The notes below the pieces were generated by a model. It ran no database searches and was not told the origin of the DNA. It saw only the letters and a program-made list of their open reading frames with translations. Positions 20,082 through 28,544 of a DNA stretch of 29,550 nucleotides are shown here, in pieces. The position numbers and the translations under genes are program-made. The stretch is from positions 1 through 29,550 of the forward strand of contig DASYMJ010000239.1 of NCBI GenBank assembly GCA_036009105.1. Direction: 5' to 3'. The first letter of the stretch is position 1; each line of letters begins with the position of its first letter. This DNA is from JAFAVZ01 sp036009105 (GTDB lineage Bacteria > Acidobacteriota > Thermoanaerobaculia > Gp7-AA8).

Positions 20082-20139
20082 GGCCGGCTCTCAGCCGGCC
20101 CATGATCAACGCTGGGCCGGCTGGAGAGCCGGCCCTACA
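20077..20139. repeat. REPIN-like inverted pair between purN and a convergent gene
   Basis: TGTAG palindrome unit (20077-20101), a short spacer, and its inverse (20114-20139) ending CCCTACA. The right unit has one extra G in the loop (GGAG), the only loop variant seen among the copies. The stop codon of purN lies in the left unit. Confidence 0.92.
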
Positions 20140-20142
20140 TTC

Positions 20143-21321
20143 TTAGAACGGCCAGAACGCTTTCCAGCCGGGCTGCTTCTCCACGGCGCCCTGGGTCACG
20201 GCGGGCACGGTCGCGACCTGCTGGCCGTTCACCGTCACCACCACGTTGCCGGCGGGCTGGCCGCCTTTCACCGGCGCGGTGAGGGCGGTGGGGGCGAAGT
20301 TCACCTTCACGTTCTTGTCGTCGCCGCGCTTGACCATCGTCACGGCGTCCTGCGAGGCGACCACCGGGACCGTCTTCGCCCGGCCGTTGCTCACGTTCGC
20401 CTGCCCCACCACATCACCCTTCTTCACCGGTTTGAGCACGCGGTAGTTGGCGAACGTCTCATTGAACAAGCGCTGGGCGATGCCGAAGGAGCTGAGCGGG
20501 CCGCGCGAGGGCTTGGCGCCCATCACCACCGCGACGAGCTCCATGTCGCCGCGTTTGGCCGAGGCGGTGACGCAGTAGCCGGCCGGGCCGGAGTAGCCGG
20601 TCTTGATGCCGGTCGCCGCGTCGTAGTAGTCGGGCGACTTCGGATTGATGAGGTGGTTCGGGTTGTAGATCTTCTCCAGCGTCCCGTTCTGGAACGGCAT
20701 CTCCGGAATCACCGCCAGCTGCCCCATGAACGGATACTTCATCAGCTCCGTGCCGAGGACGGCGAGGTCGTAGGCGCTCATCTGGTCGATGTGGGTTGGA
20801 TTGTCTTTGTTCGGCAGGCCGTGCGGATCCCAGAACTCCGTCTCTTTCAAGCCGAGCTCCTGGGCGCGCTTGTTCATCAGGTCCGCGAACGCCTCGTTCG
20901 AGCCGCCGATCTTCTCGCCGAGAGCGGTGGCCGCGTCGTTGGCGGACTGGATCATGGTGGCGATCACCAGGTTCTTCACCGGCCAGACGCTGCCCGCCTT
21001 GAGATAGACCTGCGAGCCGCCCATCTTGCTGGCGCGGGCGGAGATGTTCACCGGCGAATCCCACTGCAGCTGGCCGTCCCGGATCGCTTCCATGGTGAGG
21101 AGCAGCGTCATCATCTTGGCCATGGAGGCGGTGGGGAGCTTGACGTGCGCGTTCTCCTCGAACAGCACGCGCTTGGAGTGCGGTTCCATCACGATGACGG
21201 CCGTGTAGCCCTTGCCGGTGGTGTCGACCTGAGCCCCCGCCGCGGAGCCGGTTCCTTCCTCCTGAGCGAGGAGAGGCAGCGCAAGCGCGAGAGCAAAAAC
21301 AACAGACAAACAACGTTTCAT
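20143..21321 (-). CDS. D-alanyl-D-alanine carboxypeptidase (PBP5/DacA-like, S11)
   Basis: Periplasmic peptidase that removes the terminal D-Ala from peptidoglycan pentapeptides. 392 residues with a signal peptide (LSVVFALALALPLLAQ). The three penicillin-binding motifs are S66-x-x-K69 (SMAK), S126-x-N128 (SAN) and K240-T-G (KTGYSGPAG). The PBP5 C-terminal beta-domain follows (FANYRVLKPVKKGDVVG onward), ending in WKAFWPF. That aromatic tail may replace the usual amphipathic membrane anchor. The ATG at 21321 is preceded by CAGGAG. It is convergent with purN across a REPIN and follows the small unknown gene at 21384. Confidence 0.93.
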   Translation of the reverse strand: MKRCLSVVFALALALPLLAQEEGTGSAAGAQVDTTGKGYTAVIVMEPHSKRVLFEENAHVKLPTASMAKMMTLLLTMEAIRDGQLQWDSPVNISARASKMGGSQVYLKAGSVWPVKNLVIATMIQSANDAATALGEKIGGSNEAFADLMNKRAQELGLKETEFWDPHGLPNKDNPTHIDQMSAYDLAVLGTELMKYPFMGQLAVIPEMPFQNGTLEKIYNPNHLINPKSPDYYDAATGIKTGYSGPAGYCVTASAKRGDMELVAVVMGAKPSRGPLSSFGIAQRLFNETFANYRVLKPVKKGDVVGQANVSNGRAKTVPVVASQDAVTMVKRGDDKNVKVNFAPTALTAPVKGGQPAGNVVVTVNGQQVATVPAVTQGAVEKQPGWKAFWPF

Positions 21322-21383
21322 GAATGGACTCCTGACCTGTTCTCGGAGGTGCCCGACTGCATGGCGCATGCCGCCGCCGGCGA

Positions 21384-21677
21384 CTACACGGCGGCTTTCG
21401 CGCGCTTCTTGCCCGAGCGGGACGTACGGGGGATGGAGCCGATCACGGTCCAGTCGTGCTTGTGCACCACGACCGGTTCCTGCGCCTTCGGCCAGAGGTC
21501 GATGGGGATGTAGTAGTAGCCGTCGCCCAGCACCCGCGACTTGATGGCCAGGTCGCGCATGCTCTTGCAGAGCCCCTTCTTGCCGCGGATCGCGCTCCGC
21601 TCGACGACGACCCCCGTCGTCTCGCCAACGCCCTGATAAATGCTGATCTCCGCGCAGAGTGAATTCACCAACGTCAT
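21384..21677 (-). CDS. Small conserved-looking protein of unknown function
   Basis: 97 residues from ATG 21677, which has GAGG 9 bp upstream. No signal peptide is evident. Visible features are two cysteines (C7, C37), a central segment DLAIKSRVLGDGYYYIPIDLWPKAQEPVVVHKHDW that looks like beta strands, and a very basic tail (RTSRSGKKRAKAAV) that could contact nucleic acid. I do not recognise a family. It lies 62 bp upstream of the carboxypeptidase gene and could share its transcript; upstream it is divergent from the ABC exporter. Confidence 0.65.
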   Translation of the reverse strand: MTLVNSLCAEISIYQGVGETTGVVVERSAIRGKKGLCKSMRDLAIKSRVLGDGYYYIPIDLWPKAQEPVVVHKHDWTVIGSIPRTSRSGKKRAKAAV

Positions 21678-21768
21678 AACGGCCTCATGGGTACGAACGT
21701 ATCCGCAGGCTGCCAAAGCAAGGATCGTGCGCAAGAGAACGATGAACGGACTCCGCGCTCCCTCCCGG

Positions 21769-21794
21769 TCTTCTCAATTCTCGATTTTCAATTC
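21769..21794. repeat. AT-rich TTCTCAATTC-type short repeat
   Basis: TTCTCAATTC TCGATTTTCAATTCC stands out from the GC-rich surroundings as imperfect TTCTCAATTC / TTTTCAATTC units. It lies in the divergent gap between the small unknown gene and the ABC exporter and could also carry promoter elements. Confidence 0.4.
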
Positions 21795-21852
21795 CTCTCC
21801 TGCCCGAACGTACGGTCCCCTCCGCCCCCGCGGCATCGCACAATGGGCGCCC

Positions 21853-23655
21853 ATGGCTGACAAACCGAAAGCCCCGTTCCGCGTCATCGCCCGCGATGCG
21901 TGGGACGTGGTCTGGCGCGCCCGCACCCGGCTCCTCCTCGGCATGCCCCTGATGCTGATGAACCGCCTCTCCGGCCTCGCCCTCCCCCTCATCACCAAGC
22001 GCCTCATCGACGACGTGATCACCAGGCGCCACTACGACCTGCTGTGGAAGCTGGTCGCCGTCGGCGCCGCCGCCTCGCTCCTCTCCGCCATCACCGAATA
22101 CGCCCTGGCCCAGATCCTCGGCCTCGCCGCGCAACGCTCCATCACCGAGCTGCGCAAGAAGCTGCAGCAGCATGTGCAGCGGCTGCCGGTGCGCTACTTC
22201 GACGCCACCAAGAGCGGCGTGCTCGTCTCCCGCGTGATGAACGATGCGGACGGCATCCGCAACCTGGTCGGCACGGGCCTGGTGCAGCTCTTCGGCGGCC
22301 TGGTCACGGCCACCATCGCCATCTGCTACCTCTTCTATCTCAACGTCCGCCTGGCCTCGATGATCTTCGCCACGCTCTTCCTCTTCGCCGGCATCCTCAT
22401 CTACGCCTTCCGCACCGTGCGCCCGCTGTTCAGGAAGCGCGGCGAGCTGAACGCGCAGATCACCGGGCGCCTGAGCGAAGGGCTGCAGGGCATCCGCGTG
22501 GTCAAGGCCTACCGCGCGGAGAAGCACGAGGCGCGCGTCTTCGCCGGCGGCGTGCACGAGCTGCTGCGGAGCGTGGTGAAGACGATGCGCACCGTCTCCG
22601 GCGTCGGGGCGATGACGAACCTGCTGGTGGGCGTTGTCGGCATCGTGGTGCTGATCGTCGGCGGACGGGAAGTCATCGCCGGCCGCATGTCCCTGGGCGG
22701 CCTGATCTCCTTCATGATGTTCCTCGGCCTGATCGTCGTCCCCATCGTGCAGATCGTCGCCATCGGCACCCAGCTCTCCGAGGCCTTCGCCGGCCTGGAA
22801 CGGATCCGGGAGGTGATGGGGGAGCAGACGGAGGACGCTGAGGATGCGGCCAAGGCGCATGTGGAGGCGGTTGCGGGCGACCTCGAGTTCCGCGACGTTT
22901 CCTTCGAGTACGCGCCGGGAGTGCCGGTGCTGAAAGGCGTCAGCTTCACGGCCGGGGCGGGGCGCTCGACGGCGCTGGTCGGGCCGTCGGGCTCGGGCAA
23001 GAGCACGCTCATCTCGCTCGTGGCGGCGTTCCACCGGCCGACCGGCGGCGAGATCCTGGTGGACGGGCGGGAGCTGAACGACTTCCGCCTGGCCGACTAC
23101 CGCAGCCACATCGGCATCGTGCCGCAGGACTCCTTCCTCTTCGCCGACTCCATCTACGACAACATCGCCATGGGCAATCCGCGGGCGAGCCGGGAGGAAG
23201 TGCTGCGCGCGGCGCGCATCGCGCATGTCGACGAGTTCGCGGAAGGGTTCGCGGACCGGTACGAGACCATCGTCGGAGAGCGTGGCGTGAAGCTCTCCGG
23301 CGGGCAGAAGCAGCGCGTGGCCATCGCGCGGGCCATCGTGGCCAACCCAAGGATTCTCATCCTCGACGAGGCGACCTCATCGCTCGACAGCGAGAGCGAG
23401 GCGCTCATCCAGGACGGCCTCAACGCGCTGATGCGCGGCCGCACGACTTTCGTCATCGCCCACCGCCTCTCCACCGTTCGCAACGCGGATCAGATCCTGG
23501 TGCTGGAGGGCGGCCTCATCACCGAGCGCGGCACGCACACCGAGCTGATGGCGCACGGCGGCAAGTATCGCGCGCTGTACGAGAAGCAGTACGGCGTGGA
23601 GGTCAACCGGTTCGTGAACAAGGGGGAGGAGCTGGAGGACGTGGCGGTGTCGTAG
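21853..23655 (+). CDS. MsbA-like ABC exporter (fused membrane and ATPase domains)
   Basis: 600-residue half-transporter that works as a homodimer or heterodimer in the inner membrane. Six transmembrane helices occupy about residues 28-320. The ATPase domain has Walker A GPSGSGKST (377-385), Q-loop PQDSFLF, signature LSGGQKQR, Walker B ILILDEATSSLD and the H-loop in IAHRLST. The layout matches lipid or drug exporters of the MsbA/LmrA group; the substrate is not readable and no lipid A or secretion genes adjoin. The frame is open to 21640, but the ATG at 21853 starts the family-like N-terminus. The TAG stop is the first part of the GTTACTGG repeat downstream. Confidence 0.93.
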   Translation: MADKPKAPFRVIARDAWDVVWRARTRLLLGMPLMLMNRLSGLALPLITKRLIDDVITRRHYDLLWKLVAVGAAASLLSAITEYALAQILGLAAQRSITELRKKLQQHVQRLPVRYFDATKSGVLVSRVMNDADGIRNLVGTGLVQLFGGLVTATIAICYLFYLNVRLASMIFATLFLFAGILIYAFRTVRPLFRKRGELNAQITGRLSEGLQGIRVVKAYRAEKHEARVFAGGVHELLRSVVKTMRTVSGVGAMTNLLVGVVGIVVLIVGGREVIAGRMSLGGLISFMMFLGLIVVPIVQIVAIGTQLSEAFAGLERIREVMGEQTEDAEDAAKAHVEAVAGDLEFRDVSFEYAPGVPVLKGVSFTAGAGRSTALVGPSGSGKSTLISLVAAFHRPTGGEILVDGRELNDFRLADYRSHIGIVPQDSFLFADSIYDNIAMGNPRASREEVLRAARIAHVDEFAEGFADRYETIVGERGVKLSGGQKQRVAIARAIVANPRILILDEATSSLDSESEALIQDGLNALMRGRTTFVIAHRLSTVRNADQILVLEGGLITERGTHTELMAHGGKYRALYEKQYGVEVNRFVNKGEELEDVAVS

Positions 23656-23722
23656 TTACTGGTTACTGGTTGCTGGTTACTTGCGCCTCGGCGTCTCTGC
23701 CAGCAACCAGCAACCAGTAACT
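23654..23722. repeat. GTTACTGGTTGCTGG-type inverted repeat between convergent genes
   Basis: Left arm AGTTACTGGTTACTGG, then TTGCTGGTTACTT (23654-23682), and right arm CAGCAACCAGCAACCAGTAACT in content (23701-23722). The arms consist of short direct repeats (TTACTGG, TTGCTGG) in opposite orientation around a GC-rich loop. Both flanking genes use a TAG inside the element as their stop (23653-23655 plus strand, 23721-23723 minus strand). Confidence 0.88.
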
Positions 23723-24305
23723 ATGATTTGAGCTCCACGCTCCAATACGCCTCGTCCAGAAAGTTCTTCCAGATCTCCGGATACGACCGTCCCTGCAGGC
23801 GGTGCAGAGGGTGCCACTTCGGGCGGGCCGGATGGCGGATGAGGCGGATCTCGCACTCGGTGAGGAGCTTGTTCCCCTTCCGCACGTTGCAGGGGAGGCA
23901 GGCGCAGACCACGTTCTCCCAAGTCGACTTGCCGCCGCGGGAGATGGGGATGACGTGATCGAGGGAGAGCTCGGAGGAGCTGAATTTTCTGCCGCAGTAC
24001 TGGCAGCGGTTCTGGTCCCGCAGATAGATGTTGCCGCGGGAGAACTTCACTTCCTGGCGCGGCATGCGGTCGAAGACGAGGAGTTGCACCACGTGCGGGA
24101 TGAGGATGTTGCGGCTGGGGGTGACCACGTAATGGTCTTCCGGCTGGACGGGGATGTCCATCCAGTTCTCGAAGTCGTAGGTGCGGTACTGGGAGTCGAC
24201 GGCGCGAACCTGCCCCTTGTACAGGAGGGTCAGCGCTCTGCGCACCGACGTGATCTGCACGGCTTGGAAGACCCGGTTCAGGACCAGCACGTGACCGTCG
24301 AGCAT
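23721..24305 (-). CDS. HNH endonuclease domain protein
   Basis: 194 residues, McrA/HNH type. The N-terminal part (VLVLNRVFQAVQITSVRRALTLLYKG) is the usual leader of this subgroup. The HNH core has zinc ligands C101 and C104 (CQYCGRKF) and C136 and C139 (CLPCN), catalytic D116-H117 in LDHVIP, and the following N131 and N140. It is stand-alone, with no methylase or restriction partner nearby, as is common for this house-keeping-like group. The ATG at 24305 has GGAG 5 bp upstream; upstream codons to 24446 look non-homologous. The last residues run into the GTTACTGG repeat, which gives the TAG stop. Confidence 0.9.
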   Translation of the reverse strand: MLDGHVLVLNRVFQAVQITSVRRALTLLYKGQVRAVDSQYRTYDFENWMDIPVQPEDHYVVTPSRNILIPHVVQLLVFDRMPRQEVKFSRGNIYLRDQNRCQYCGRKFSSSELSLDHVIPISRGGKSTWENVVCACLPCNVRKGNKLLTECEIRLIRHPARPKWHPLHRLQGRSYPEIWKNFLDEAYWSVELKS

Positions 24306-24420
24306 ATCTCCAGACTCCCAACACACAGCGCGACGATCGTGTTTCCGTCGATGATCGCTTCTGAGGCGGGCTCGGGACATGATACACCTGCGGCGGAGCG
24401 GGGCGTCCCGGCGTCCGCCG

Positions 24421-24449
24421 TTGCAAAAAGTGCTCATTTCCGACATAGT
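24421..24449 (+). promoter_or_regulatory. Candidate sigma-70-type promoter
   Basis: TTGCAA (24421-24426), a 17-bp spacer and CATAGT (24444-24449), each matching four of six consensus positions. It lies about 95 bp upstream of the LVIVD-type gene, in an otherwise empty 237-bp divergent gap (24306-24542) in which I see nothing else. Confidence 0.35.
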
Positions 24450-24542
24450 TAGCAGCCAGACGAATTGCGAACCAGCTCTTTCGAGCGGCGTGAGCCGGTC
24501 GTGAGCGGCCGGGTTATCGGGTGTGGTTTTTGGGAGGCTTGC

Positions 24543-26045
24543 ATGCGCGTTTTGTCACGGATCGCTCTGGTCGTCCTCGTCGCTGTCCTGGCAGTCCCCT
24601 CGTTCGCCGATCACCTCACAGCTGAGTGCCCGTTGACGCAGGTTGGCCAGAATCCGGCCATCACGGCGTTCGTCCAGTCGCCTCACGGCGTCTTCCGCTC
24701 CGGCTCGCAGGTGTACGTCCTCCGCGGCCAGACGCTGACCACCTACACGGTCACCGATCTGGGCGACCTGCAGGTGGCCCGCGAGGACTTCATCGGCGCC
24801 CTGGGCGCTCGCGAATCGAACGGCGGCGTGGCCTTCAGCAACGGCTTCCTCTTCCTCAGCAGCGAGGCCGGCCTGGAGATCTTCGACCTGCGCAACGTCC
24901 GCCCCGGCGGCAGCGCGCCGCTCCTCGTCTCCCGCACCGCCGGCCTGCACTACCGGCGTCTGGCCGTGAGCGGCAACATCCTGGCCGGCCTCTATCCGGC
25001 CACCGATCTCCCCTGCTACACGGAGAACCCGTTGTCGTTCCAGGACCCCTGCTTCAACCAGATCGACATCTACAACATCTCCAGCCTCACCGCGCCGACG
25101 CGCATCAGCTCGATCTCCACGCGCGACTCCTCGCTTTTCGTCGGCTTCAACGACATCGCCTTCAACTTCGGCTTCCTCGTCGCGACCGGCGTCGGCGGCA
25201 CCTTCGCCTTCAACATGTCGAATCCGGCCTCCCCGGCCACCACGGCGTTCGTCCTGCGGCCCGGCACGTTTCTGGTCAGCAACGGCGGCAACCTGATCGG
25301 CGTGGGCGATCCGGGCGCGATCACGGTCTACACCTTCTCCTCCATCGGCGGGCTCGACACGTTCGCCAACTACAACATCCCGCCCTACCTCACCATCGAC
25401 CGCCTCAACCCGATCATCTTCCATCCCCAGGCGTGGTTCGACGATCCGAACGGGCGCCTCGTGACGCTCATCGACGAGATCGATCCGCTCACGCTGCAGC
25501 CGGCGCGCTCGATCGCCTTCGACGTGTTCGACTTCACCGTCCCGATGTTCGAGGGCTCGGCGCCGCGCATCTTCGAGGCGCTCACGATGCTCAACGCCGA
25601 CGAGATCAAGTACAACCCGGTCTCGGTCGGCCCGCTGGTGTACGTGGTGGGCGACCGCAGCGGCCTGCAGACGTGGGGTGCCTGCGCGCAGATCACCGGC
25701 CAGATCGAATGGGACGGCCCGCAGTCGCTCTTCTGCGGCGGCACGGAGATCCATGGCTGGGTCACCGGCACGGACAAGGTGACGGCGGTGGAGCTCTTCC
25801 TCGACGGCGCCTCGCTCGGCCCCGCCTCGCTGGCCGGCCCCCCTCGCATCGACATCAGCTCCCGCACGCCGGTCGCCACCTGGCGCGTGGCGGTGAACCT
25901 CGACACGACGTCGCGCGGCGATCACCTCCTGCGCGCCATCGGCACGGACGCGGTAGGCAACCGCCGCCAGTTCGCCAGCCAGCGCGTGTTCTTTCCGGGC
26001 CCGGGCGCGAACTGCACGAACCGGCGGAGGGTGACGGCTCGCTGA
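24543..26045 (+). CDS. Secreted LVIVD-repeat-like beta-propeller protein
   Basis: 500 residues with a signal peptide (IALVVLVAVLAVPSFA). The body has repeating beta segments of the LVIVD/propeller kind, where a measured value is followed by short hydrophobic strands: GLEIFDLRNVRPGGSAPLLVSR, NQIDIYNISSLTAPTRISSIS, GGTFAFNMSNPASPATTAFV and YVVGDRSGLQTWGAC. A C-terminal Ig-like domain follows (IHGWVTGTDKVTAVELFLDGASLG...RGDHLLRAIGTDAVGNRRQFAS). Such proteins are thought to sit at or beyond the outer membrane; no enzymatic role is known. Start ATG 24543 has GGGAGG upstream. It is convergent with pyrF across a long inverted repeat. Confidence 0.78.
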   Translation: MRVLSRIALVVLVAVLAVPSFADHLTAECPLTQVGQNPAITAFVQSPHGVFRSGSQVYVLRGQTLTTYTVTDLGDLQVAREDFIGALGARESNGGVAFSNGFLFLSSEAGLEIFDLRNVRPGGSAPLLVSRTAGLHYRRLAVSGNILAGLYPATDLPCYTENPLSFQDPCFNQIDIYNISSLTAPTRISSISTRDSSLFVGFNDIAFNFGFLVATGVGGTFAFNMSNPASPATTAFVLRPGTFLVSNGGNLIGVGDPGAITVYTFSSIGGLDTFANYNIPPYLTIDRLNPIIFHPQAWFDDPNGRLVTLIDEIDPLTLQPARSIAFDVFDFTVPMFEGSAPRIFEALTMLNADEIKYNPVSVGPLVYVVGDRSGLQTWGACAQITGQIEWDGPQSLFCGGTEIHGWVTGTDKVTAVELFLDGASLGPASLAGPPRIDISSRTPVATWRVAVNLDTTSRGDHLLRAIGTDAVGNRRQFASQRVFFPGPGANCTNRRRVTAR

Positions 26046-26056
26046 CGCTCGCCGTC

Positions 26057-26138
26057 AGTTACTGGTTGCTGGTTGTTGGTCCGATGAGCCTTGCGGATCC
26101 GCGATGCACATCGGACTAGCAACCAGCAACCAGTAACT
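26057..26138. repeat. GTTACTGGTTGCTGG-type inverted repeat between convergent genes
   Basis: Arms 26057-26086 and 26109-26138 match at 28 of 30 positions when one is reversed, and include CCGATG/CATCGG at the inner edge. The loop holds the perfect palindrome GCGGATCCGC. Same family as the copy at 23654. The right arm codes, in the pyrF frame, for that protein's final residues. Confidence 0.9.
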
Positions 26139-26796
26139 CCGCGGCACCACGCCGATCTCTAGCCCCCGTAATCGGCCTCCCCACCACGATATAGCTCGCC
26201 CCCGCCCCGATCGCCTCGGACGGGGTGAGCGTCCGTTTCTGATCGCCCGCGTCGCTTCCTGCCGGACGGATGCCCGGCGTCACGATCACAAAGTCCTCGC
26301 CGCATGCGGCGCGGATGGCCTGGATCTCCAGCGGCGAGGCCACCACGCCGGGCAGCCCGGCCTTCTTTGCGAGCAGGGCCAGCCGCACCGCGTTCTCCAC
26401 CGGCGTGCCGGTGAAGCCGATGCCGGCCAGCTCCGCCTGGTCGAGACTGGTGAGCACGGTCACGCCCAGAACCAGCAGGTCGCCCGCCGCCTCCGCGCAG
26501 GCGCGAAGCATCGCCTCGCCACCCGCGGCATGTACCGTCAGCATCGCGGCGCCGAGCTTCGCGGCTTCGGCCACGGCGTGCCTGGCCGTGTTCGGGATGT
26601 CGTGCAGCTTCAGGTCGAGGAACACCTTCTCCCCCCGCTCCGCCACCTCCCGCAAGATCGACGGGCCGTTCGCCACGAACGCCTGCAGGCCGAGCTTGAA
26701 CACGCCGACGGCGCCGCGCAGCTCGTCCACCAGGCGAAGGATCTCGCCGCGTTCGGACAGATCGACGGCGACGATGAGACGGTCACGGCTTTGCAT
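26116..26796 (-). CDS. pyrF: Orotidine 5'-phosphate decarboxylase
   Basis: Last step of UMP synthesis. 226 residues: phosphate-barrel start RLIVAVDLSE, catalytic D61-x-K63-x-x-D66 in FLDLKLHDIPNT, PGIRPAGSDAGDQKR near the phosphate loop and GRPITGA at the end of the barrel. After that motif, the C-terminus reads ELLVAGC and then TAG, all of it translated from the GTTACTGG repeat (the minus strand of 26116-26136), so the native tail has been replaced. The catalytic barrel is complete. The start is divergent from polX, with 25 bp between start codons. Confidence 0.96.
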   Translation of the reverse strand: MQSRDRLIVAVDLSERGEILRLVDELRGAVGVFKLGLQAFVANGPSILREVAERGEKVFLDLKLHDIPNTARHAVAEAAKLGAAMLTVHAAGGEAMLRACAEAAGDLLVLGVTVLTSLDQAELAGIGFTGTPVENAVRLALLAKKAGLPGVVASPLEIQAIRAACGEDFVIVTPGIRPAGSDAGDQKRTLTPSEAIGAGASYIVVGRPITGARDRRGAAELLVAGC

Positions 26797-26821
26797 CGCT
26801 CGCTATGATAGCGACCGCCGC

Positions 26822-28480
26822 ATGGACAAGTTCGCAATCGCCCGCGCCCTCGCCGAAATCTCCTCGTATCTCGAGCTGAGCGACTCGAACCGCTTCAAGG
26901 CCCAGGCCTTCGACCGCGCCTCGCGCGCCGTCAGCGCGCTCGATCAGGACGTGGAGGAGCTCGTGAAGACGGGCCGCATCTACGACGTCTCCGGCATCGG
27001 CAAAGGGACCGGGGCGATCATCGAGGAGCTCATCCGCACCGGCAAGACCGGCTATCTCGACGAGCTGCGCGCGCAGTTTCCCCCCGGCATCTTCGAGATG
27101 ATGCGCGTCCCCGGCCTCGGCCTCAAGAAGATCGGCGTGGTCTACGCGGAGCTCGGCATCGCCTCACTCGACGAGCTGGAAGCCGCCGCGCGCGACGGAC
27201 GCCTCAACGCGATCAAAGGCTTCGGCGCGAAGACGGCCCAGAAGATCCTGGACGGCATCGCCTTCGCGCGGAAGAACACGAACCAGTTCCTCCTGCCCAT
27301 CGGCATCGAAGTCGGCGAGCTGCTGCGCGAGCAACTGGCAACCATCGACGAGGTGGATGACGCCGAAGTCGCGGGCAGCGTGCGGCGACGGCTGGAAGTG
27401 ATCCGCAACGTGAACCTCGTGATCGCCACGCGCGACCCGGACGCGGTGATCAAACGGCTGCGCACCATCGTCGATGCCTTCGAAGCGATCGACGACACGA
27501 CCTACCAAGGCGTGGCCCGCAACGAGATCGACGTGCTCTTCCACCTCACGCCGCCGAACGACTTCGGCCACGCGCTGCTGCGCGCAACGGGCAGCGAGGA
27601 GTTCGTCGCGGCGTTCGAGAAGAAGCTCGGCAAGCGGATTAAGGCGAAGACCGAGCACGAGCTGTTCGAGAAGGCCGGCATCCCGTTCGTGGAGCCGGAG
27701 CGCCGCGAAGACGTCTCGGAGCTGGCCCGCAAAAAGCGGGTGAAGCTGGTCCATCTCTCCGACCTGCGCGGCACGTTCCACGTCCACACCACCTGGTCGG
27801 ACGGCCGCCACACGGTGCTGGAGATGCTCACCACGGCAAAGGAGCGCGGCTTCGAGTACGTCGGCCTCTCCGATCACTCCAAGGCCGCCTACTACGCGGG
27901 CGGTCTCACCGAAACGCAGCTCACCCAGCAGCAGGCGGAGATCGCGGCACGGGAGAAAGACGTGACTCCGATGCGCGTCTTCCGCGGCACGGAGGCCGAC
28001 ATCCTGCCCGACGGCACGATCGACTACGGCGCGGAGACGCTCGACCTCTTCGATTTCGTCGTCGCCTCCATCCACTCCCAGTTCAAGATGGACAAGGAGC
28101 AGATGACCGAGCGCATCCTCCGCGCCCTGGACGACCCGCACGTCACCTTCCTGGGCCATCTCACCGGCCGCAAGCTCCTCGGGCGCGAGGGCTACACCAT
28201 CGATTACGACCGCGTCTTCGACCGCGCCGCCGAGCGCGGCGTGATGATCGAGATCAACGGCAACCCGAACCGGCTGGAGCTCGACTGGCGCTACCTGCAG
28301 CGCGCCCTCGACCGCGGCGTGATGCTGAGCATCCACCCCGATGCGCACTCCATCCATGAATACAACGCGCTGATCAGCGGGACGTGGGTGGCGAGGAAGG
28401 GCGGCCTCTCGGCGAAGGAGATCTTCAACACGAAACCGGTGGAGGAAGTGGCGGAGTGGTTCGCGAGAAGAAAAATGTAG
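26822..28480 (+). CDS. polX: DNA polymerase X / PHP-domain protein, polymerase site altered
   Basis: 552 residues with the bacterial PolX layout. The helix-hairpin-helix N-terminal part (ISGIGKG-like DVSGIGKGTG and VPGLGLKKI, GFGAKTAQKIL) is followed by the palm with AGSVRRRLE, then a C-terminal PHP nuclease domain. In PolX enzymes the palm segment reads D-x-D (metal ligands); here codons at 27407 and 27413 are AAC, giving N196-V-N198. The downstream acidic residue is kept (NEIDVLF). The PHP motifs look intact: H320-V-H322, SDHSK, EADIL, ASIHSQF, GHLTGR, EINGNPNR and SIHPDAHS. The protein therefore probably keeps 3'-5' exonuclease or phosphoesterase activity but lacks normal polymerisation. 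The last Met and stop are within a REPIN. Confidence 0.9.
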   Translation: MDKFAIARALAEISSYLELSDSNRFKAQAFDRASRAVSALDQDVEELVKTGRIYDVSGIGKGTGAIIEELIRTGKTGYLDELRAQFPPGIFEMMRVPGLGLKKIGVVYAELGIASLDELEAAARDGRLNAIKGFGAKTAQKILDGIAFARKNTNQFLLPIGIEVGELLREQLATIDEVDDAEVAGSVRRRLEVIRNVNLVIATRDPDAVIKRLRTIVDAFEAIDDTTYQGVARNEIDVLFHLTPPNDFGHALLRATGSEEFVAAFEKKLGKRIKAKTEHELFEKAGIPFVEPERREDVSELARKKRVKLVHLSDLRGTFHVHTTWSDGRHTVLEMLTTAKERGFEYVGLSDHSKAAYYAGGLTETQLTQQQAEIAAREKDVTPMRVFRGTEADILPDGTIDYGAETLDLFDFVVASIHSQFKMDKEQMTERILRALDDPHVTFLGHLTGRKLLGREGYTIDYDRVFDRAAERGVMIEINGNPNRLELDWRYLQRALDRGVMLSIHPDAHSIHEYNALISGTWVARKGGLSAKEIFNTKPVEEVAEWFARRKM

Positions 28481-28542
28481 GGCCGGCTCTCAGCCGGCCC
28501 GATGTCAACGGATAGCTGGGCCGGCTGAGAGCCGGCCCTACA
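28476..28542. repeat. REPIN-like inverted pair between polX and a convergent gene
   Basis: TGTAG palindrome unit (28476-28500), a 17-base spacer, then its perfect inverse ending CCCTACA (28518-28542). It contains the polX stop codon and ends 2 bases before the stop of the convergent secretin-domain gene. Confidence 0.92.
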
Positions 28543-28544
28543 TC

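Noticed and set aside
23654..26138. CRISPR-like array from repeated GTTACTGG/GTTGCTGG units
   Set aside because: Units are short, in inverted orientation, without unique spacers or cas genes, and sit as isolated hairpins between genes.
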